Source of the DNA: JAWWOL01 sp963797535
Lineage (GTDB): Bacteria; Actinomycetota; Actinomycetes; JAWWOL01
Direction of reading: 5' to 3'
NCBI GenBank assembly: GCA_963797535.1
Contig: CAWCPQ010000001.1
Span: 744,001 to 808,000 of the forward strand
Length of the DNA stretch: 64,000 bases
Within the stretch, counting starts at the first letter, position 1, and each line of letters opens with the position of its first letter. Shown here piece after piece: positions 49,773 to 59,556 of the stretch. Position numbers and translations under genes: made by a program. The notes under the pieces are model-generated. The model was given only the letters and a program-made list of their open reading frames with translations. It was not told the origin of the DNA and did no database searches.

Positions 49773-50438
49773 ATGTCGCACCACCTTCGCCGTCTGTCCA
49801 CCGTTGCGCTGACTGCCCCGCTCCTCGCCGGTGTGGTGCTGCCGGCCGTTTCGGCGCACGCCACCACTGCCCCCGCGCATCTCGTCTCCCGAGCGCAGGC
49901 CGCTGCTGCGCTGCCGCACGCGTCGGCGATGCCGGGCAAGACTCCGTTGCTGGGGACAGAGACGGACAACTCGAACCTGCAGCAGGACGTGTGCTTCACC
50001 GGCCCCGGACCGGTGACCTTCGCCAACGCGCACGCGATCGTCAACTACTACGGGCACAACAATGAGCCGACGTTCATGGTCGCAGCGTTCGTCTTCCACA
50101 CCGTCGCCGATGCGAAGGTGGGCATGGCCGCCGTTGGGCGTGCGGAGACGCACTGCCCCAGCCACTACAGCGGTCCCGACGGCACCGACGTCCGCACGGT
50201 GACCGCTCGTTACGGCGCGAACGGCTGGATCGGGTGGCGCAGCACCGATCACGCGGACACTCCCGCCGACCCGGTGAACCACTTCCCGGCCGAGTCGCTG
50301 CGGATCAACACCGAGTTCCTCGTCCGCGGCAACGTGCTGCTGGAGCTGGGGCAGATCAGCACCGTGGGTGGTTCCGTCGCGGAGCAGGCGCGCAAGCAGG
50401 CCACCACCGCCATGCTTGCCGGCTTCGCCAAGCTGTAG
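49773..50438 (+). CDS. secreted protein of unknown function
   Basis: A 221-residue protein with a Sec signal peptide: basic MSHHLRR, hydrophobic STVALTAPLLAGVVLPAVS, and an AHA-type cleavage site near residue 28-30. The mature part has an RAQAAAALPHASAMPG segment, two cysteines (in QQDVCFTGPG and ETHCPSHY) that could form a disulfide, and a final helix EQARKQATTAMLAGFAKL. I do not recognise a family; it faintly resembles extracytoplasmic sensor domains of actinobacterial lipoproteins. ATG 49773 is chosen because the signal peptide begins there. Confidence 0.75.
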   Translation: MSHHLRRLSTVALTAPLLAGVVLPAVSAHATTAPAHLVSRAQAAAALPHASAMPGKTPLLGTETDNSNLQQDVCFTGPGPVTFANAHAIVNYYGHNNEPTFMVAAFVFHTVADAKVGMAAVGRAETHCPSHYSGPDGTDVRTVTARYGANGWIGWRSTDHADTPADPVNHFPAESLRINTEFLVRGNVLLELGQISTVGGSVAEQARKQATTAMLAGFAKL

Positions 50439-50442
50439 GTCG

Positions 50443-53400
50443 TTACAGCGAGCCGAACCGGTTCGGGGCGGCGGCCTTGGCATCGGCACCGGTGCCCTGC
50501 TCGGCGACCGGATAGGGGTCGAGGGGCAGGTCACCGACCCGGTGCCGCGTACGTCGGGCCGTCTTCTGCTTGGTCTTCGTCAGACCCTCGATTGCCGTGG
50601 TGGCCGGTGGGATGAGCAGGATCAGGACCATGACCGGCCAGACCCACTTCTCCCTGGACAGCCAAGGGATGAACGTCTGCTCGAGCCAGGAGAACAGGTG
50701 GTCGTTGAGGAACGGCAGCCACGGCGCCGACGCCAGCAGGACCACCGCGATGGCCAGCAGCACCTGGGCAACTTTCTTGACGGTACGGCCGATGCAGAGC
50801 GCCAGCATGAGCGCACCCGCTCCGAAGAGGGCGAGTCCCGGCAGGCCGAGCCACAAGGTGTGCGTCAGCATGGCCAGCACCCCGAAGCCCATCAGGCCGA
50901 GCCCGGTGAACGTCATGACCCGTCGGCTGCCCTGGGTGCGATCCGTTGCCAGGTAGGCAGTCTGGGTGATCGAGCGCAGGGTCGCAAACGTGGGCCGCAG
51001 CGACGCCGGGGGAGACTTCAGCGACGTGCCGGCCGCTGTGGCGACCGCCACGCTTCTGGTCGCGGTACGCAAGAAGAGTGACGATCCGCGTTGGCTCTCG
51101 AGAGTCTCGTTGGGCACGGGGCACGAAGCCAGCAGGTCGGCGATGGCGTTGCGACGGGCCGTTTCGTCGGGTATGCGGTTCTTCTCGTCGAAGTCGGCCA
51201 GCCAGGCGCGGGCCGGCGCGGACGGGTCGCCCTCGGCACCGGGTCGCATGTGGGAGGCGACGCAACGTAGCTCGTCCGCGGCGATGTGCCGCTGCAGGTT
51301 CTCAGCGACCCAGTGGGACAAGGCTGGCAGGCTCGCCGGGACAGCAACGCGTTCGTCGTCCAGGCAGGCCAGCGTGTCCCGTACCTCTGCCGGCAGCACG
51401 GTGTCCTTCGGCAGGTCGAGGGCGTGGAACAGGCTCTGCTCGAACGTCGCCAGCCGCTGGCCGGCAGGCACTGCGTCGTCCTCCATCACGTTCAGGATCC
51501 GACGCGGGTCCAGGAGTACGTGCACCAGCCAGCCGCAGCCGTCGAGACGTCCCCACATCCAGTCGTTCGCACGCCAGGAGGCCTTGTAGAACGCGCCGAA
51601 GTGATGGAACTGCAGCCCGGTCAACTTGGCTGCGGCCGTTGCCCTGGCCTCGGCCAGGGGGCTGCGCGTGTCGGCGCTGACCTGGATCAGCTCGACCGGC
51701 TGCTCCACTTCGAGCTGCACAGGGAGTACGGATCGCACCACGACGTGCAGGTCGAGCAATTGCAGCACCACGTCGCCGCGGCCAAGGTAGGCGAGGTACG
51801 TGGACAGCTCTGTTGCGGCGCTGGAACGCCGGCGCAGGACCGACGCGGCGGGCGCGCCACTGAGGTCGGTGGGCTTGGCGACCTCCTCGTCGATGAGCCG
51901 CTGCATGAGCTCCTGCATGGACCCGACGATGGTGGCCAGCCCGGTCCATGCGGCGCGGAGAACGCCAACGTCGCCCTGCTGCTGGCCGTAGGCCCTGGCC
52001 AAGGTGATGACGGCGTCGCGGACGCTCACCCCGTCGGCCTTTGACTGCACCAGGCTCTTGCGCACGAACGTCCGCAGGTCAAACTCCGACCGGCCGTCGG
52101 TCAGCTCGTAGATGCGCGTGCCGATGACCGACAGCTCGGCCCGGTCTGCAGCCCTGGCGGCGAGAATGTAGCCGAGACGCAGCAGCCGGAGCACCGTGGC
52201 CTTGGCGGTGTCGAAGGCCGACTGGCCAAGGGTCGCGGCGCCGTCGGCGGCGGTTGCTGCGCTGGGCAGCAGCACCGGCCAGCGCAGTGTCGACTCCTGG
52301 CGGCACAGCGCTCGCACAGCGGCGTCGCGCGAGGCTGCCGCTCGCTGCTCCCAGGCGGCCGGCCACTTTCCGGCGATGCCCAGCTGGCGGGTCAGCTCGG
52401 AGACCAGCGGCCGGACGAGCCAGTCACCCTGCCGGGTGCGGTAGTCGTCCCATGTGGCCTGGTCGGCCAGCCGTACCTTGTCCGGCAACAACCGGCCGAG
52501 GCCGGCCAGCCGGAGCCGGGTGTCCGCCACCGAGCGGGTCCGGTCGTTGTGCTCCTTGATTGCTGCGAGGTCGGCGCCGATCGACTGGTTCAGGGTGGCC
52601 TCGAGGTCGCAGACCAGTGCGTCGGACAGGCTCAGCGGCGTGGTTTGCCTTGCTGGGTAGGGCAACTTCGGTGATGAGCTGGTCGGTACGACGTACAGCA
52701 GGGTGCGGCGCACCTGACGGTCGGCCGAGCGGTCGAAGATCGACTGCAGCAGCGGCGCCAGCGGGCGGTTGACCAGCAGGCCGCCGTCGGCAGCCCAGTG
52801 CGGACGCGTGGCGTTGGAGAAGCCCTCCATGTCCGGATGGGAAGCACCGTCGCCGGGGGAGCCGAACGGGATGTAGGACGGCTCGAACGCGCCGGGGAAC
52901 GAGCAGCTGCTGCGCGCGGCGAGGGCCAGCGCCGGGCACGTTTCCTTGAGGGTCAGGGACTCTCGGTTGAAGTGGAACAGTCCGTGATGGTCGGAGTCGA
53001 CGATCTGGGTGCCGTAGTCGTCTGCGTAGCGACTGGTCTCCGCCGACAGGTAGGTCGTGGTGATGAACACGTCCGTGGCGCGTGGCTCGTCGGTCGGGTC
53101 GGCGTCGCCCCGTACCGCCGAGATCGCCCGATTGAGGGCCATCAGCAGCTGGCCGTCGCCCTTGAGCAGCGACGGCGGGTCGACCTCGCGCGGATCACGC
53201 AGCAGCTGGCTCAACGATCCGGAGCTGAGCCAGGTGTCGCGCAACGAGGACAGGTCCGAGCGCTGGGCGTTGGCCAGGCCGAGCAGTGCTGCGTTGATGC
53301 CGCCGGCACTCGTACCGGCCAGCACGTCCACACAGACTTGGACGTCGAGCAGGTCCAGCAGCCGGCGGTAGTACCGGCGCACGGGATCCGGGTCAGGGGT

Positions 53401-53655
53401 GCTGGCATCCTGCTTGGCCCCGTTGATGGTCCGACGGCGCTCACTCGCCTGGACGAGGAGATCGACTTCCCTGGCCACGCCGCCCATCCAGACGGCGAGG
53501 CTGACTCCGCCGGTGAACGCCATGGCCAGCCGCAGCTCCTGCGTCCCCAGCGATGCTGGCCGCGGGTGCTCCCAGAGGTCCTCCGGCGACAGCGTCTGCG
53601 TCAGCTCAGGGTGTGCGGGCCGCGATCGTCCGGGCGTGACGGCAGAAACGGACAT
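50443..53655 (-). CDS. patatin-like protein with DUF3376 and C-terminal membrane helices
   Basis: A 1070-residue protein. The patatin domain (about residues 40-330) has the oxyanion-hole strand ELRLAMAFTGGVSLAVWMGG, the nucleophile GTSAGGIN (Ser116) and the catalytic Asp in WAADGGLLVNRP, so a lipid acyl hydrolase activity is likely. A long DUF3376-type region (about 350-900) follows. The C-terminus has about three to four transmembrane helices (VMTFTGLGLMGFGVLAMLTH, LFGAGALMLALCIGR, VLLAIAVVLLASAPWLPFL, VWPVMVLILLIPPATTAI) and a basic tail, anchoring it in the membrane. Physiological substrate unknown. Confidence 0.9.
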   Translation of the reverse strand: MSVSAVTPGRSRPAHPELTQTLSPEDLWEHPRPASLGTQELRLAMAFTGGVSLAVWMGGVAREVDLLVQASERRRTINGAKQDASTPDPDPVRRYYRRLLDLLDVQVCVDVLAGTSAGGINAALLGLANAQRSDLSSLRDTWLSSGSLSQLLRDPREVDPPSLLKGDGQLLMALNRAISAVRGDADPTDEPRATDVFITTTYLSAETSRYADDYGTQIVDSDHHGLFHFNRESLTLKETCPALALAARSSCSFPGAFEPSYIPFGSPGDGASHPDMEGFSNATRPHWAADGGLLVNRPLAPLLQSIFDRSADRQVRRTLLYVVPTSSSPKLPYPARQTTPLSLSDALVCDLEATLNQSIGADLAAIKEHNDRTRSVADTRLRLAGLGRLLPDKVRLADQATWDDYRTRQGDWLVRPLVSELTRQLGIAGKWPAAWEQRAAASRDAAVRALCRQESTLRWPVLLPSAATAADGAATLGQSAFDTAKATVLRLLRLGYILAARAADRAELSVIGTRIYELTDGRSEFDLRTFVRKSLVQSKADGVSVRDAVITLARAYGQQQGDVGVLRAAWTGLATIVGSMQELMQRLIDEEVAKPTDLSGAPAASVLRRRSSAATELSTYLAYLGRGDVVLQLLDLHVVVRSVLPVQLEVEQPVELIQVSADTRSPLAEARATAAAKLTGLQFHHFGAFYKASWRANDWMWGRLDGCGWLVHVLLDPRRILNVMEDDAVPAGQRLATFEQSLFHALDLPKDTVLPAEVRDTLACLDDERVAVPASLPALSHWVAENLQRHIAADELRCVASHMRPGAEGDPSAPARAWLADFDEKNRIPDETARRNAIADLLASCPVPNETLESQRGSSLFLRTATRSVAVATAAGTSLKSPPASLRPTFATLRSITQTAYLATDRTQGSRRVMTFTGLGLMGFGVLAMLTHTLWLGLPGLALFGAGALMLALCIGRTVKKVAQVLLAIAVVLLASAPWLPFLNDHLFSWLEQTFIPWLSREKWVWPVMVLILLIPPATTAIEGLTKTKQKTARRTRHRVGDLPLDPYPVAEQGTGADAKAAAPNRFGSL

Positions 53656-53732
53656 GGCGCCCTCCCCGGGGCGATCACCGGCGAATCATCATCATCGCGG
53701 CGAATCGGCCGGGCGTCGAGAGGCGCGCTGGT

Positions 53733-55070
53733 TCAGCAGAAGCGGGGTGACTGGCCGGTGGCCTCGAGGACGGACATCCACAGGTCGCCGTCCGGATCGA
53801 CCTGGTTGCGGCTGCCGGTGGCCAGCGCGATCGGCAGGTGGACGAACCGGCCATGCCAGCGACCGACGACCATCGCGGTGCGTCCGGCCATCGCTGCGTG
53901 CACGGCGGCCTGGGCCAGCCTCAGGCAGAACACCGCGTCGTACGGATTCGCCGGCACGCTGCGGATCGCGTAGCCGGGGTCGACGTAACGCAACGTCAGG
54001 TCGGCGCCCACCGAGTCGAAGTCGGCGACGATCCGGTCGCGCAGCAGCTGGCCGATGTCGGCGAGCTTGGTGTTGCCCGAGGCATCGCGTGCGCCGTTGG
54101 TCTCCAGCAGCTCCTGTCCTGCGCCCTCGGCAACCACGACAACGGCGTGACCATGACGCTGGACCCGTTCGCGCAGCGCGGCGAGGAAACCGTGCGGCCC
54201 GTCCAGGCAGAACGGCACCTCGGGCACGAGGACGAAGTTGGCATCCTGGTTGGCCAGGGCGGCGTAGCACGCGATGAAGCCCGAGTGCCGGCCCATCAGC
54301 TTGACCAGGCCGACCCCGTTCGCCGTCGACTGGGCCTCCGTGTGGGCCGCCCGGATCGACTCGGTGGCCCTGGAGAAGGCGGTCTGAAAGCCAAAGCTGT
54401 GGTCGATGTACGGGATGTCGTTGTCGATCGTCTTCGGCACACCCACCACGGCGATCGGCACCTCGCGGGCCTCTGCGGCGTCGGCAATCTTCTGTGCGCC
54501 GCGCAACGTCCCGTCTCCGCCGACGACGAACAGGATGGAGATGTCCAGCCGTACGAGGGTCGCGATCATCTCCTGCGGGTCCTGGTCACCGCGCGACGTG
54601 CCCAGGATCGTGCCGCCGTTGTTGTGGATGTCGGCGACCAGCTCCGGGGTCAGGCTCATCGGCTGGTCGCCCTTGACCAAGCCGGCGTAGCCGTTGCGGA
54701 AGCCATAGATCTCGGTCACGCCGTAGTGGTCGGACAGCTCGAGCACGAGACCACGGATCACGTTGTTCAGTCCGGGGCACAGGCCGCCGCAGGTGACGAT
54801 GCCGACCTTGGTGACGGCGGGGTCGAAGAACAGCCGGGCCCGCGACCCGCCGGGCTCGAACGACGGCAGGTCCGCGACGGACAGGTTGCGGGCGACCGCC
54901 ATCTCGACCGTGTCATCGAGCAGGACGCGGTCCGACTCGTGCACGTAGTGCGGGGAGCTGGCCCGTTCGCGGAGCAGGGTGGCCATCGGGTTGGGGAACG
55001 TCGTCTCGCCCAGCCGCCGCACGATGAGGTCGCTGGCTTCGATAGCCAGCTGATCCCCGTCACTCACCAT
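53733..55070 (-). CDS. pfkA: 6-phosphofructokinase (long, GGDGT type)
   Basis: A 445-residue phosphofructokinase. VGIVTCGGLCPGLNNVIRGL binds the nucleotide, GGDGT at 184-188 is the ATP-type motif (PPi enzymes have GGDD), and PKTIDND at 212-218 has a Lys where short bacterial ATP enzymes have Gly. GVGLVKLMGRHSGFIA and LRYVDPGYAIRSVPAN complete the site. The N-terminal extension of about 85 residues and the GGDGT/PKTIDND pairing resemble the long plant-like clade. It converts fructose-6-phosphate to the 1,6-bisphosphate; the phosphoryl donor is ATP by motif. Confidence 0.88.
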   Translation of the reverse strand: MVSDGDQLAIEASDLIVRRLGETTFPNPMATLLRERASSPHYVHESDRVLLDDTVEMAVARNLSVADLPSFEPGGSRARLFFDPAVTKVGIVTCGGLCPGLNNVIRGLVLELSDHYGVTEIYGFRNGYAGLVKGDQPMSLTPELVADIHNNGGTILGTSRGDQDPQEMIATLVRLDISILFVVGGDGTLRGAQKIADAAEAREVPIAVVGVPKTIDNDIPYIDHSFGFQTAFSRATESIRAAHTEAQSTANGVGLVKLMGRHSGFIACYAALANQDANFVLVPEVPFCLDGPHGFLAALRERVQRHGHAVVVVAEGAGQELLETNGARDASGNTKLADIGQLLRDRIVADFDSVGADLTLRYVDPGYAIRSVPANPYDAVFCLRLAQAAVHAAMAGRTAMVVGRWHGRFVHLPIALATGSRNQVDPDGDLWMSVLEATGQSPRFC

Positions 55071-55152
55071 GGGTCGAGGATCGCGCGCTCAGGTTTCCGG
55101 CATGTAGCCGGAACGTGCGCGTACGGAAAACCGCGGTTGGTAGGGTTCGGGC

Positions 55153-55704
55153 ATGCCTGACGTGCCGGAGACACCGATCTGGGAGACCTGGGACAGCGTC
55201 TTCCTCAAGACCACCACCCTCGGGCACGCGATCATCCACCGGACGCTCGAGGATCCGGCAGAGCGCATCACCCGGATCGCCGTGGTGCCGCGCGGCGGGC
55301 TGTACATGGTCAACGTGCTCTCGCGCATGCTCGGCCTCAGTGGCAGCGAGGTGCTCTCGATCAGCCTGTCGAAGTACGACCGGGAGCACCCGACGCAGGC
55401 GGGGGAGTTCCGGATCGGGTCACTGCCAGGGCGTGGCTCGGTCGAGGGCCAGGTGGTGCTGCTGGCGGACGAGGTGCACGACACCGGCGAGACGATGCAG
55501 CGCGCCAAGGAGATCCTGCTCGACCTGGGCGCCACCTCCGTACGGACTGCTGCTATCCATCACAAGCCGGCGCCCAACACGACCGGCACAGTGCCGGACT
55601 TCTACGTGGTGGAGACGAACGCCTGGGTGCACTACCCGTGGGAGACGATCGACCCAGCGGGCACGCTCTACCGACAGGCGCTGGGTCGCCCCGCCGAAAG
55701 GTAG
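55153..55704 (+). CDS. phosphoribosyltransferase family protein
   Basis: A 183-residue type I phosphoribosyltransferase. The PRPP-binding loop is VVLLADEVHDTGETMQRA (a variant of the usual VDDVxDTGxT), with the pyrophosphate loop VVPRGGLYMVNVLSRML. Its closing region HKPAPNTTGTVPDFYVVETNAWVHYPWE resembles hypoxanthine/xanthine-type salvage enzymes. The acceptor base is not certain. Divergent from pfkA; a strong hairpin follows. Confidence 0.85.
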   Translation: MPDVPETPIWETWDSVFLKTTTLGHAIIHRTLEDPAERITRIAVVPRGGLYMVNVLSRMLGLSGSEVLSISLSKYDREHPTQAGEFRIGSLPGRGSVEGQVVLLADEVHDTGETMQRAKEILLDLGATSVRTAAIHHKPAPNTTGTVPDFYVVETNAWVHYPWETIDPAGTLYRQALGRPAER

Positions 55705-55719
55705 CCCGGCCAGCACGAC

Positions 55720-55759
55720 GCTGCCGCACCTTCCCGGGTTTCGGGAGCGGTGCGGCAGC
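55720..55759. terminator. bidirectional terminator hairpin
   Basis: GCTGCCGCACC (55720-55730) and GGTGCGGCAGC (55749-55759) form a perfect 11-bp stem, with an additional CCCG/CGGG inner pairing. It lies 15 bases after the phosphoribosyltransferase stop and 55 bases from the 3' end of the convergent SHOCT gene. Confidence 0.75.
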
Positions 55760-55814
55760 ATCGGCTGGATCCGCGACAACGACCTCGCTGGGCGAGCCGG
55801 TCGGACCGGGCTTC

Positions 55815-56222
55815 TCAGGCGAGAAGCTTGGCCTTCTGGCTGGCGAACTCGGCGTCGGTCAGCACGCCCTGAGTGTGCAGCGCTGAGAGCTTCTCGAGCT
55901 CGGCCGCGGTACTGCTGCTGGAGCTGGCGGTCTCCTGGATGTAGCTGCGCATTGCGGCGTCAGCTGCCTGGGCCTGCTTGATGTCGCGGTCCTGCATGCC
56001 GCCGCCACGGGCGATCAGGTAGACCAGGATGCCGAGGAACGGCAAGATGATCACGAAGATCAGCCAGGCAGCCTTGCCCCAGCCGCCGAGGTCGTGGCTG
56101 CGGAAGATGTCGCTGATGATGCGGATCAGCAGGAAGATCCACAGGATCCAGACGAACAGCCACAGCATCGTCCAGAACAGGTTGAGAAGCGGGTAGTCCT
56201 GGGCCTTAGCCAGTTCAAGCAC
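55815..56222 (-). CDS. SHOCT-domain membrane protein with PLDc_N-like region
   Basis: A 135-residue protein. Two transmembrane helices (LFWTMLWLFVWILWIFLLI and AAWLIFVIILPFLGILVYLI) flank the SHDLGGWGKA loop, the layout of the PLDc_N domain. The C-terminal SHOCT motif is ELEKLSALHTQGVLTDAEFA. Such proteins are common in actinobacteria with unknown role. Start is GTG at 56222 after AGGAA. Confidence 0.85.
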   Translation of the reverse strand: MLELAKAQDYPLLNLFWTMLWLFVWILWIFLLIRIISDIFRSHDLGGWGKAAWLIFVIILPFLGILVYLIARGGGMQDRDIKQAQAADAAMRSYIQETASSSSSTAAELEKLSALHTQGVLTDAEFASQKAKLLA

Positions 56223-56331
56223 GGAAATTTCCTCTCGCTCGCGGATCGATCGGTATGAGGTTAGCGCCCACCCGGGGGCATGCCCTCACCACAACGGGGT
56301 GAGTCGCGCCCACAATCTTGGGAAATGGCGC

Positions 56332-58047
56332 TCATTCGACGCTCTCGGGCTGGTCCTCGAGCCACTCCCTGGCGCGATCGACAGCCTTCTGGGACGTGGC
56401 GCCGATGACGACCTCGGCATTGAGCACGTGCACGTCGCCCTCGTCAAACCGGTGGACCGCGACCAGCTGCTCGGCGACGTCGGGGGCGACGCCGGTCAGG
56501 AACAGCTGGCCCCCGCCGACGCGCAGCCGCTTGAGGTAATCCTCGATCACGACGACGAAGGTCGCTCCCACCATCGTCCTTCCGCGTAGTCGAATCACCA
56601 CGGCCGCCGACGTGGACGGACCGGGATCGGGCAGCCGGCTTTGCAGGGTCCGGGCTCCCGCGTAGTAGAGACTGCCGTAGATGTCCAGGACCGTGACGGC
56701 GTGACTGGGCAGCACCCGCGGTGCCTCGTGCTCCTCGAACCGGTCGTCGCCGAGCGGGATCAGCTCGACGATCCGCAGGTCGACCGCCTCCTGGTTGAGC
56801 TGGAGCAGCAAGGCGACCGCAACACCGATGCCGACGGCTGCCGCAACCGGCAGGAACAGGGTCGACAGGAACGTGGTCACCAGGCCGACCCTGGAGATCG
56901 TGCTGGTGCGCCAGATGATGTCGATCTGGTCGAACCGGAACGAGCCGAATGCGGCCACGATGAGCACGGCCGCCAGTGTCGGCATGGCGACCTTGCCGAC
57001 CGGCTTCGCGAACAGCAGCAGGATGATCAGCATCCAGCAGCCGGAGAGGATGGCTGCCCATCGGGTACGGGCCCCGGACTTGATGTTCAGTGCGGTCTGG
57101 CCGACCGACCCGCCGGTCGGCTGGCCCTGGAAGAGGCTGCTGGCGATGTTTCCGGCACCCTGGGCGACAAAGTTGCGGTTCGACGAGGAGCGGCTGCCGT
57201 CGGGGTTGGGCGCCGACTCTGCGACGCCTGCTCCCTGCACCAAGATGATGGCGACGATGGCCATCGCACCGGTGATGACGCCGAAGTTCAGGTCACGCAG
57301 GCGGGGGAGCGAGGGTGTCGGCAGTCCGCTCGGGATGACCCCGGAGTCGTTGACCGTGGCGACCCCGTGCACGCCGGCGACGACGAGGACGACCGTCGGC
57401 ACCACCAGGGCGATGATGGCGCTGACGGGGGCCAGCTTGCCGCGGCCGAGCAGCAGGATCAGCGCGATCGCCGACAACCCGGTCAGCAGGGAGGCGACAT
57501 TGATGTCGCCGAGGTGCCGCAGCGTGTCGACGAACTTCGCCAGGTTGTACGGGCCGGTTGCGTGGTAGCCGACCAGGTCGGGGATCTGGCCGAAGATGAT
57601 GTTCAGCGAGATACCGGTGAGGAAGCCGATCATCACCGAGTGGGGTACGAAGCGGGTGTAGCGGCCCAGGTGCAGCACGCCGGCGACCACCATGAGGATG
57701 CCGGCGATGAGGGTGAGCAGGAACAGCGCTTGGGGGCGCTGCGCTGACGGGGTCGACGCCAGCGCTGAGCCTGCCGCCAACGCCGAGGCGCTCGTCGTCG
57801 TGACGACCATGAGCTTGGTGCTCTGGCTCAGGCCGCCGGCGATCGGTGCGGCGAAGCTCGCGTACAAGCCGTGCACCGGGCTGACGCCCACGAGCACGCT
57901 CGCCGCCATGCCGTCGGGGACGCTGCTGATGGCGCCCGGCAGACCGGCGAGCACATCCTGACGCAGGATCTTCCACGGCGGGATGCCGGAGCGAAGTTGG
58001 GCCAGGCCGTCCGTCCGCAGCGAACGGGAACGCTCCTGCCAGGTCAC
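56332..58047 (-). CDS. SulP-family anion transporter with STAS domain
   Basis: A 571-residue transporter. The membrane domain (about residues 20-430, around 14 helices) has DVLAGLPGAISSVPDGMAAS and VSPVHGLYASFAAPIAGGLS, and the family-typical GQPTGGSVGQTALNIKSGAR. The cytoplasmic STAS domain (about 445-571) follows, with VLDIYGSLYYAGARTL and IRLRGRTMVGATFV, where the usual Asp-x-Ser phosphorylation site of anti-anti-sigma STAS is absent. It imports sulfate, bicarbonate or another small anion; which is not determinable. Confidence 0.9.
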   Translation of the reverse strand: MTWQERSRSLRTDGLAQLRSGIPPWKILRQDVLAGLPGAISSVPDGMAASVLVGVSPVHGLYASFAAPIAGGLSQSTKLMVVTTTSASALAAGSALASTPSAQRPQALFLLTLIAGILMVVAGVLHLGRYTRFVPHSVMIGFLTGISLNIIFGQIPDLVGYHATGPYNLAKFVDTLRHLGDINVASLLTGLSAIALILLLGRGKLAPVSAIIALVVPTVVLVVAGVHGVATVNDSGVIPSGLPTPSLPRLRDLNFGVITGAMAIVAIILVQGAGVAESAPNPDGSRSSSNRNFVAQGAGNIASSLFQGQPTGGSVGQTALNIKSGARTRWAAILSGCWMLIILLLFAKPVGKVAMPTLAAVLIVAAFGSFRFDQIDIIWRTSTISRVGLVTTFLSTLFLPVAAAVGIGVAVALLLQLNQEAVDLRIVELIPLGDDRFEEHEAPRVLPSHAVTVLDIYGSLYYAGARTLQSRLPDPGPSTSAAVVIRLRGRTMVGATFVVVIEDYLKRLRVGGGQLFLTGVAPDVAEQLVAVHRFDEGDVHVLNAEVVIGATSQKAVDRAREWLEDQPESVE

Positions 58048-58193
58048 GGCCCAGTCCTTTCGGCGTCCTACCGGACGCTGTGTCGCCCAAGGTTGGTCCT
58101 GAGCGAATGAGGCGAGAGGTCCGCCTCCGGCCCTAATATTCCAGAATCTTGATCGGCCGTGCGGGCCGGCGTGCGTGTTGACGGAGGCTAACC

Positions 58194-59519
58194 ATGACTA
58201 CGGATGCACCAGGAAACCAGCCGGATCCCGAGAACGACCCGCTCCAGCAGGAAGTCGAGGCCTTGCGCGAGCGCAACGCAAAGCTCGAGGAGAAGGTAAG
58301 CGACAAGCGCAAGAAGGCGTGGACGTCCGGCTTCCGCTCGACCGGTGTGGTCGCCCTGCTGGTGTTCGCCACGCTCTTCGCGATGCTGACCCCGGTCGCC
58401 ATCTGGGGCAGGAACCTCGTCCTCAACACGGACCGCTACGTGCAGACCATGTCGCCGCTGGCCACGAATCCCAAGATCCAGGCCGACATCGTCACCCTCG
58501 TCGACCAGCAGTTCGACAAGTACGTCGACGTCAAGGCGCTGGTGGCTCAGGCACTGCCGCCCCGCGCGACCACGCTGTTGTCCGGTCCGATCGAGGCCGC
58601 GGCCAGCAGCCTGGTCAGCACCGTCGTGACCAAGTTCGTGCAGAGCCCGCAGTTCGCCCAGCTCTGGGACGGGTTGAACCGGACGTCCCACGCCGCGGTG
58701 GTGGCGATCCTGACCGGCACACATACGGAGAATCAAGCAATCACGCTGAAGAACGACATCGTCTCGCTCAATCTCGGCCCGATCATTGAGCAGGTGAAAA
58801 CGCTCCTGGTCAATGCGGGACTGGCCGTCGCAGCCAATGTTCCGGTCGTCGGGGTCACGATCAAGATCGCCGACGTTCACGGCATCGACGCGGCGCGCCG
58901 GTGGGTGCGCCTGCTGGACCACCTGGCGGTCTGGCTGCCGTTCCTGAGCCTGCTCTGTTTCACCGGCGCGGCTCTGCTCGCGCGTCGGCGGAGGAGGACC
59001 TTGATTGCGGCCGGCTTCTGCATCGCGGGAGCGATGGCGCTCGTGGGGCTGTCCACCCAGATCGGCCGCCAGATCTACATCAACAATCTCAGCAAGGAGA
59101 ACCTCGGTTTCCCGGTGACCGGCACGGTGTACGACACCGTGGTCCGCTTCCTGCGTGAGGGCATTCGCATCCTGTTCGTGCTCGCCCTGCTGTTCAGCCT
59201 GGTCCTGTGGCTCACCGGCCCATCGGACAGGGGCGTACGGTTCCGGGCAGCAGCATCGGCCAGGAGTGCTCGGGTCGGTCATTGGTCAAGGACCAGCCCG
59301 CTGGTCGCGACCCTCGTTGCCAACCGCAAGATCACCTCCGGTGCCATCGCGGCTGTCGCCGCCCTGGTCCTGCTGCTGTGGACCAACCCCAGCTCCGGCG
59401 TGTTCCTCACCGTGGTGGTCATCGCCGGTGCGCTGATCGTTTTCGCGATGACCTGGGACCCCGGAAGTGATGGTTCCGAGTCGACCGATCAGGAGCTTCC
59501 GACTCCCAGTCACGCGTGA
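58194..59519 (+). CDS. actinobacterial integral membrane protein of unknown function
   Basis: A 441-residue protein: an N-terminal coiled coil (LQQEVEALRERNAKLEEKVS, about 17-40), transmembrane helix 1 at about 48-72, a large extracytoplasmic domain (about 75-230) with the NTDRYVQTMSPLATNPKIQ and LVDQQFDKYVDVKAL segments, then about five helices (for example LPFLSLLCFTGAALLA, FVLALLFSLVLWLTG). This is a known but uncharacterised actinobacterial family. GGAGG precedes the ATG at 58194. A small protein gene follows 37 bases later. Confidence 0.82.
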   Translation: MTTDAPGNQPDPENDPLQQEVEALRERNAKLEEKVSDKRKKAWTSGFRSTGVVALLVFATLFAMLTPVAIWGRNLVLNTDRYVQTMSPLATNPKIQADIVTLVDQQFDKYVDVKALVAQALPPRATTLLSGPIEAAASSLVSTVVTKFVQSPQFAQLWDGLNRTSHAAVVAILTGTHTENQAITLKNDIVSLNLGPIIEQVKTLLVNAGLAVAANVPVVGVTIKIADVHGIDAARRWVRLLDHLAVWLPFLSLLCFTGAALLARRRRRTLIAAGFCIAGAMALVGLSTQIGRQIYINNLSKENLGFPVTGTVYDTVVRFLREGIRILFVLALLFSLVLWLTGPSDRGVRFRAAASARSARVGHWSRTSPLVATLVANRKITSGAIAAVAALVLLLWTNPSSGVFLTVVVIAGALIVFAMTWDPGSDGSESTDQELPTPSHA

Positions 59520-59556
59520 GCTGGAGCCCACCATCACATCGACTCGAGGGGAGTCC

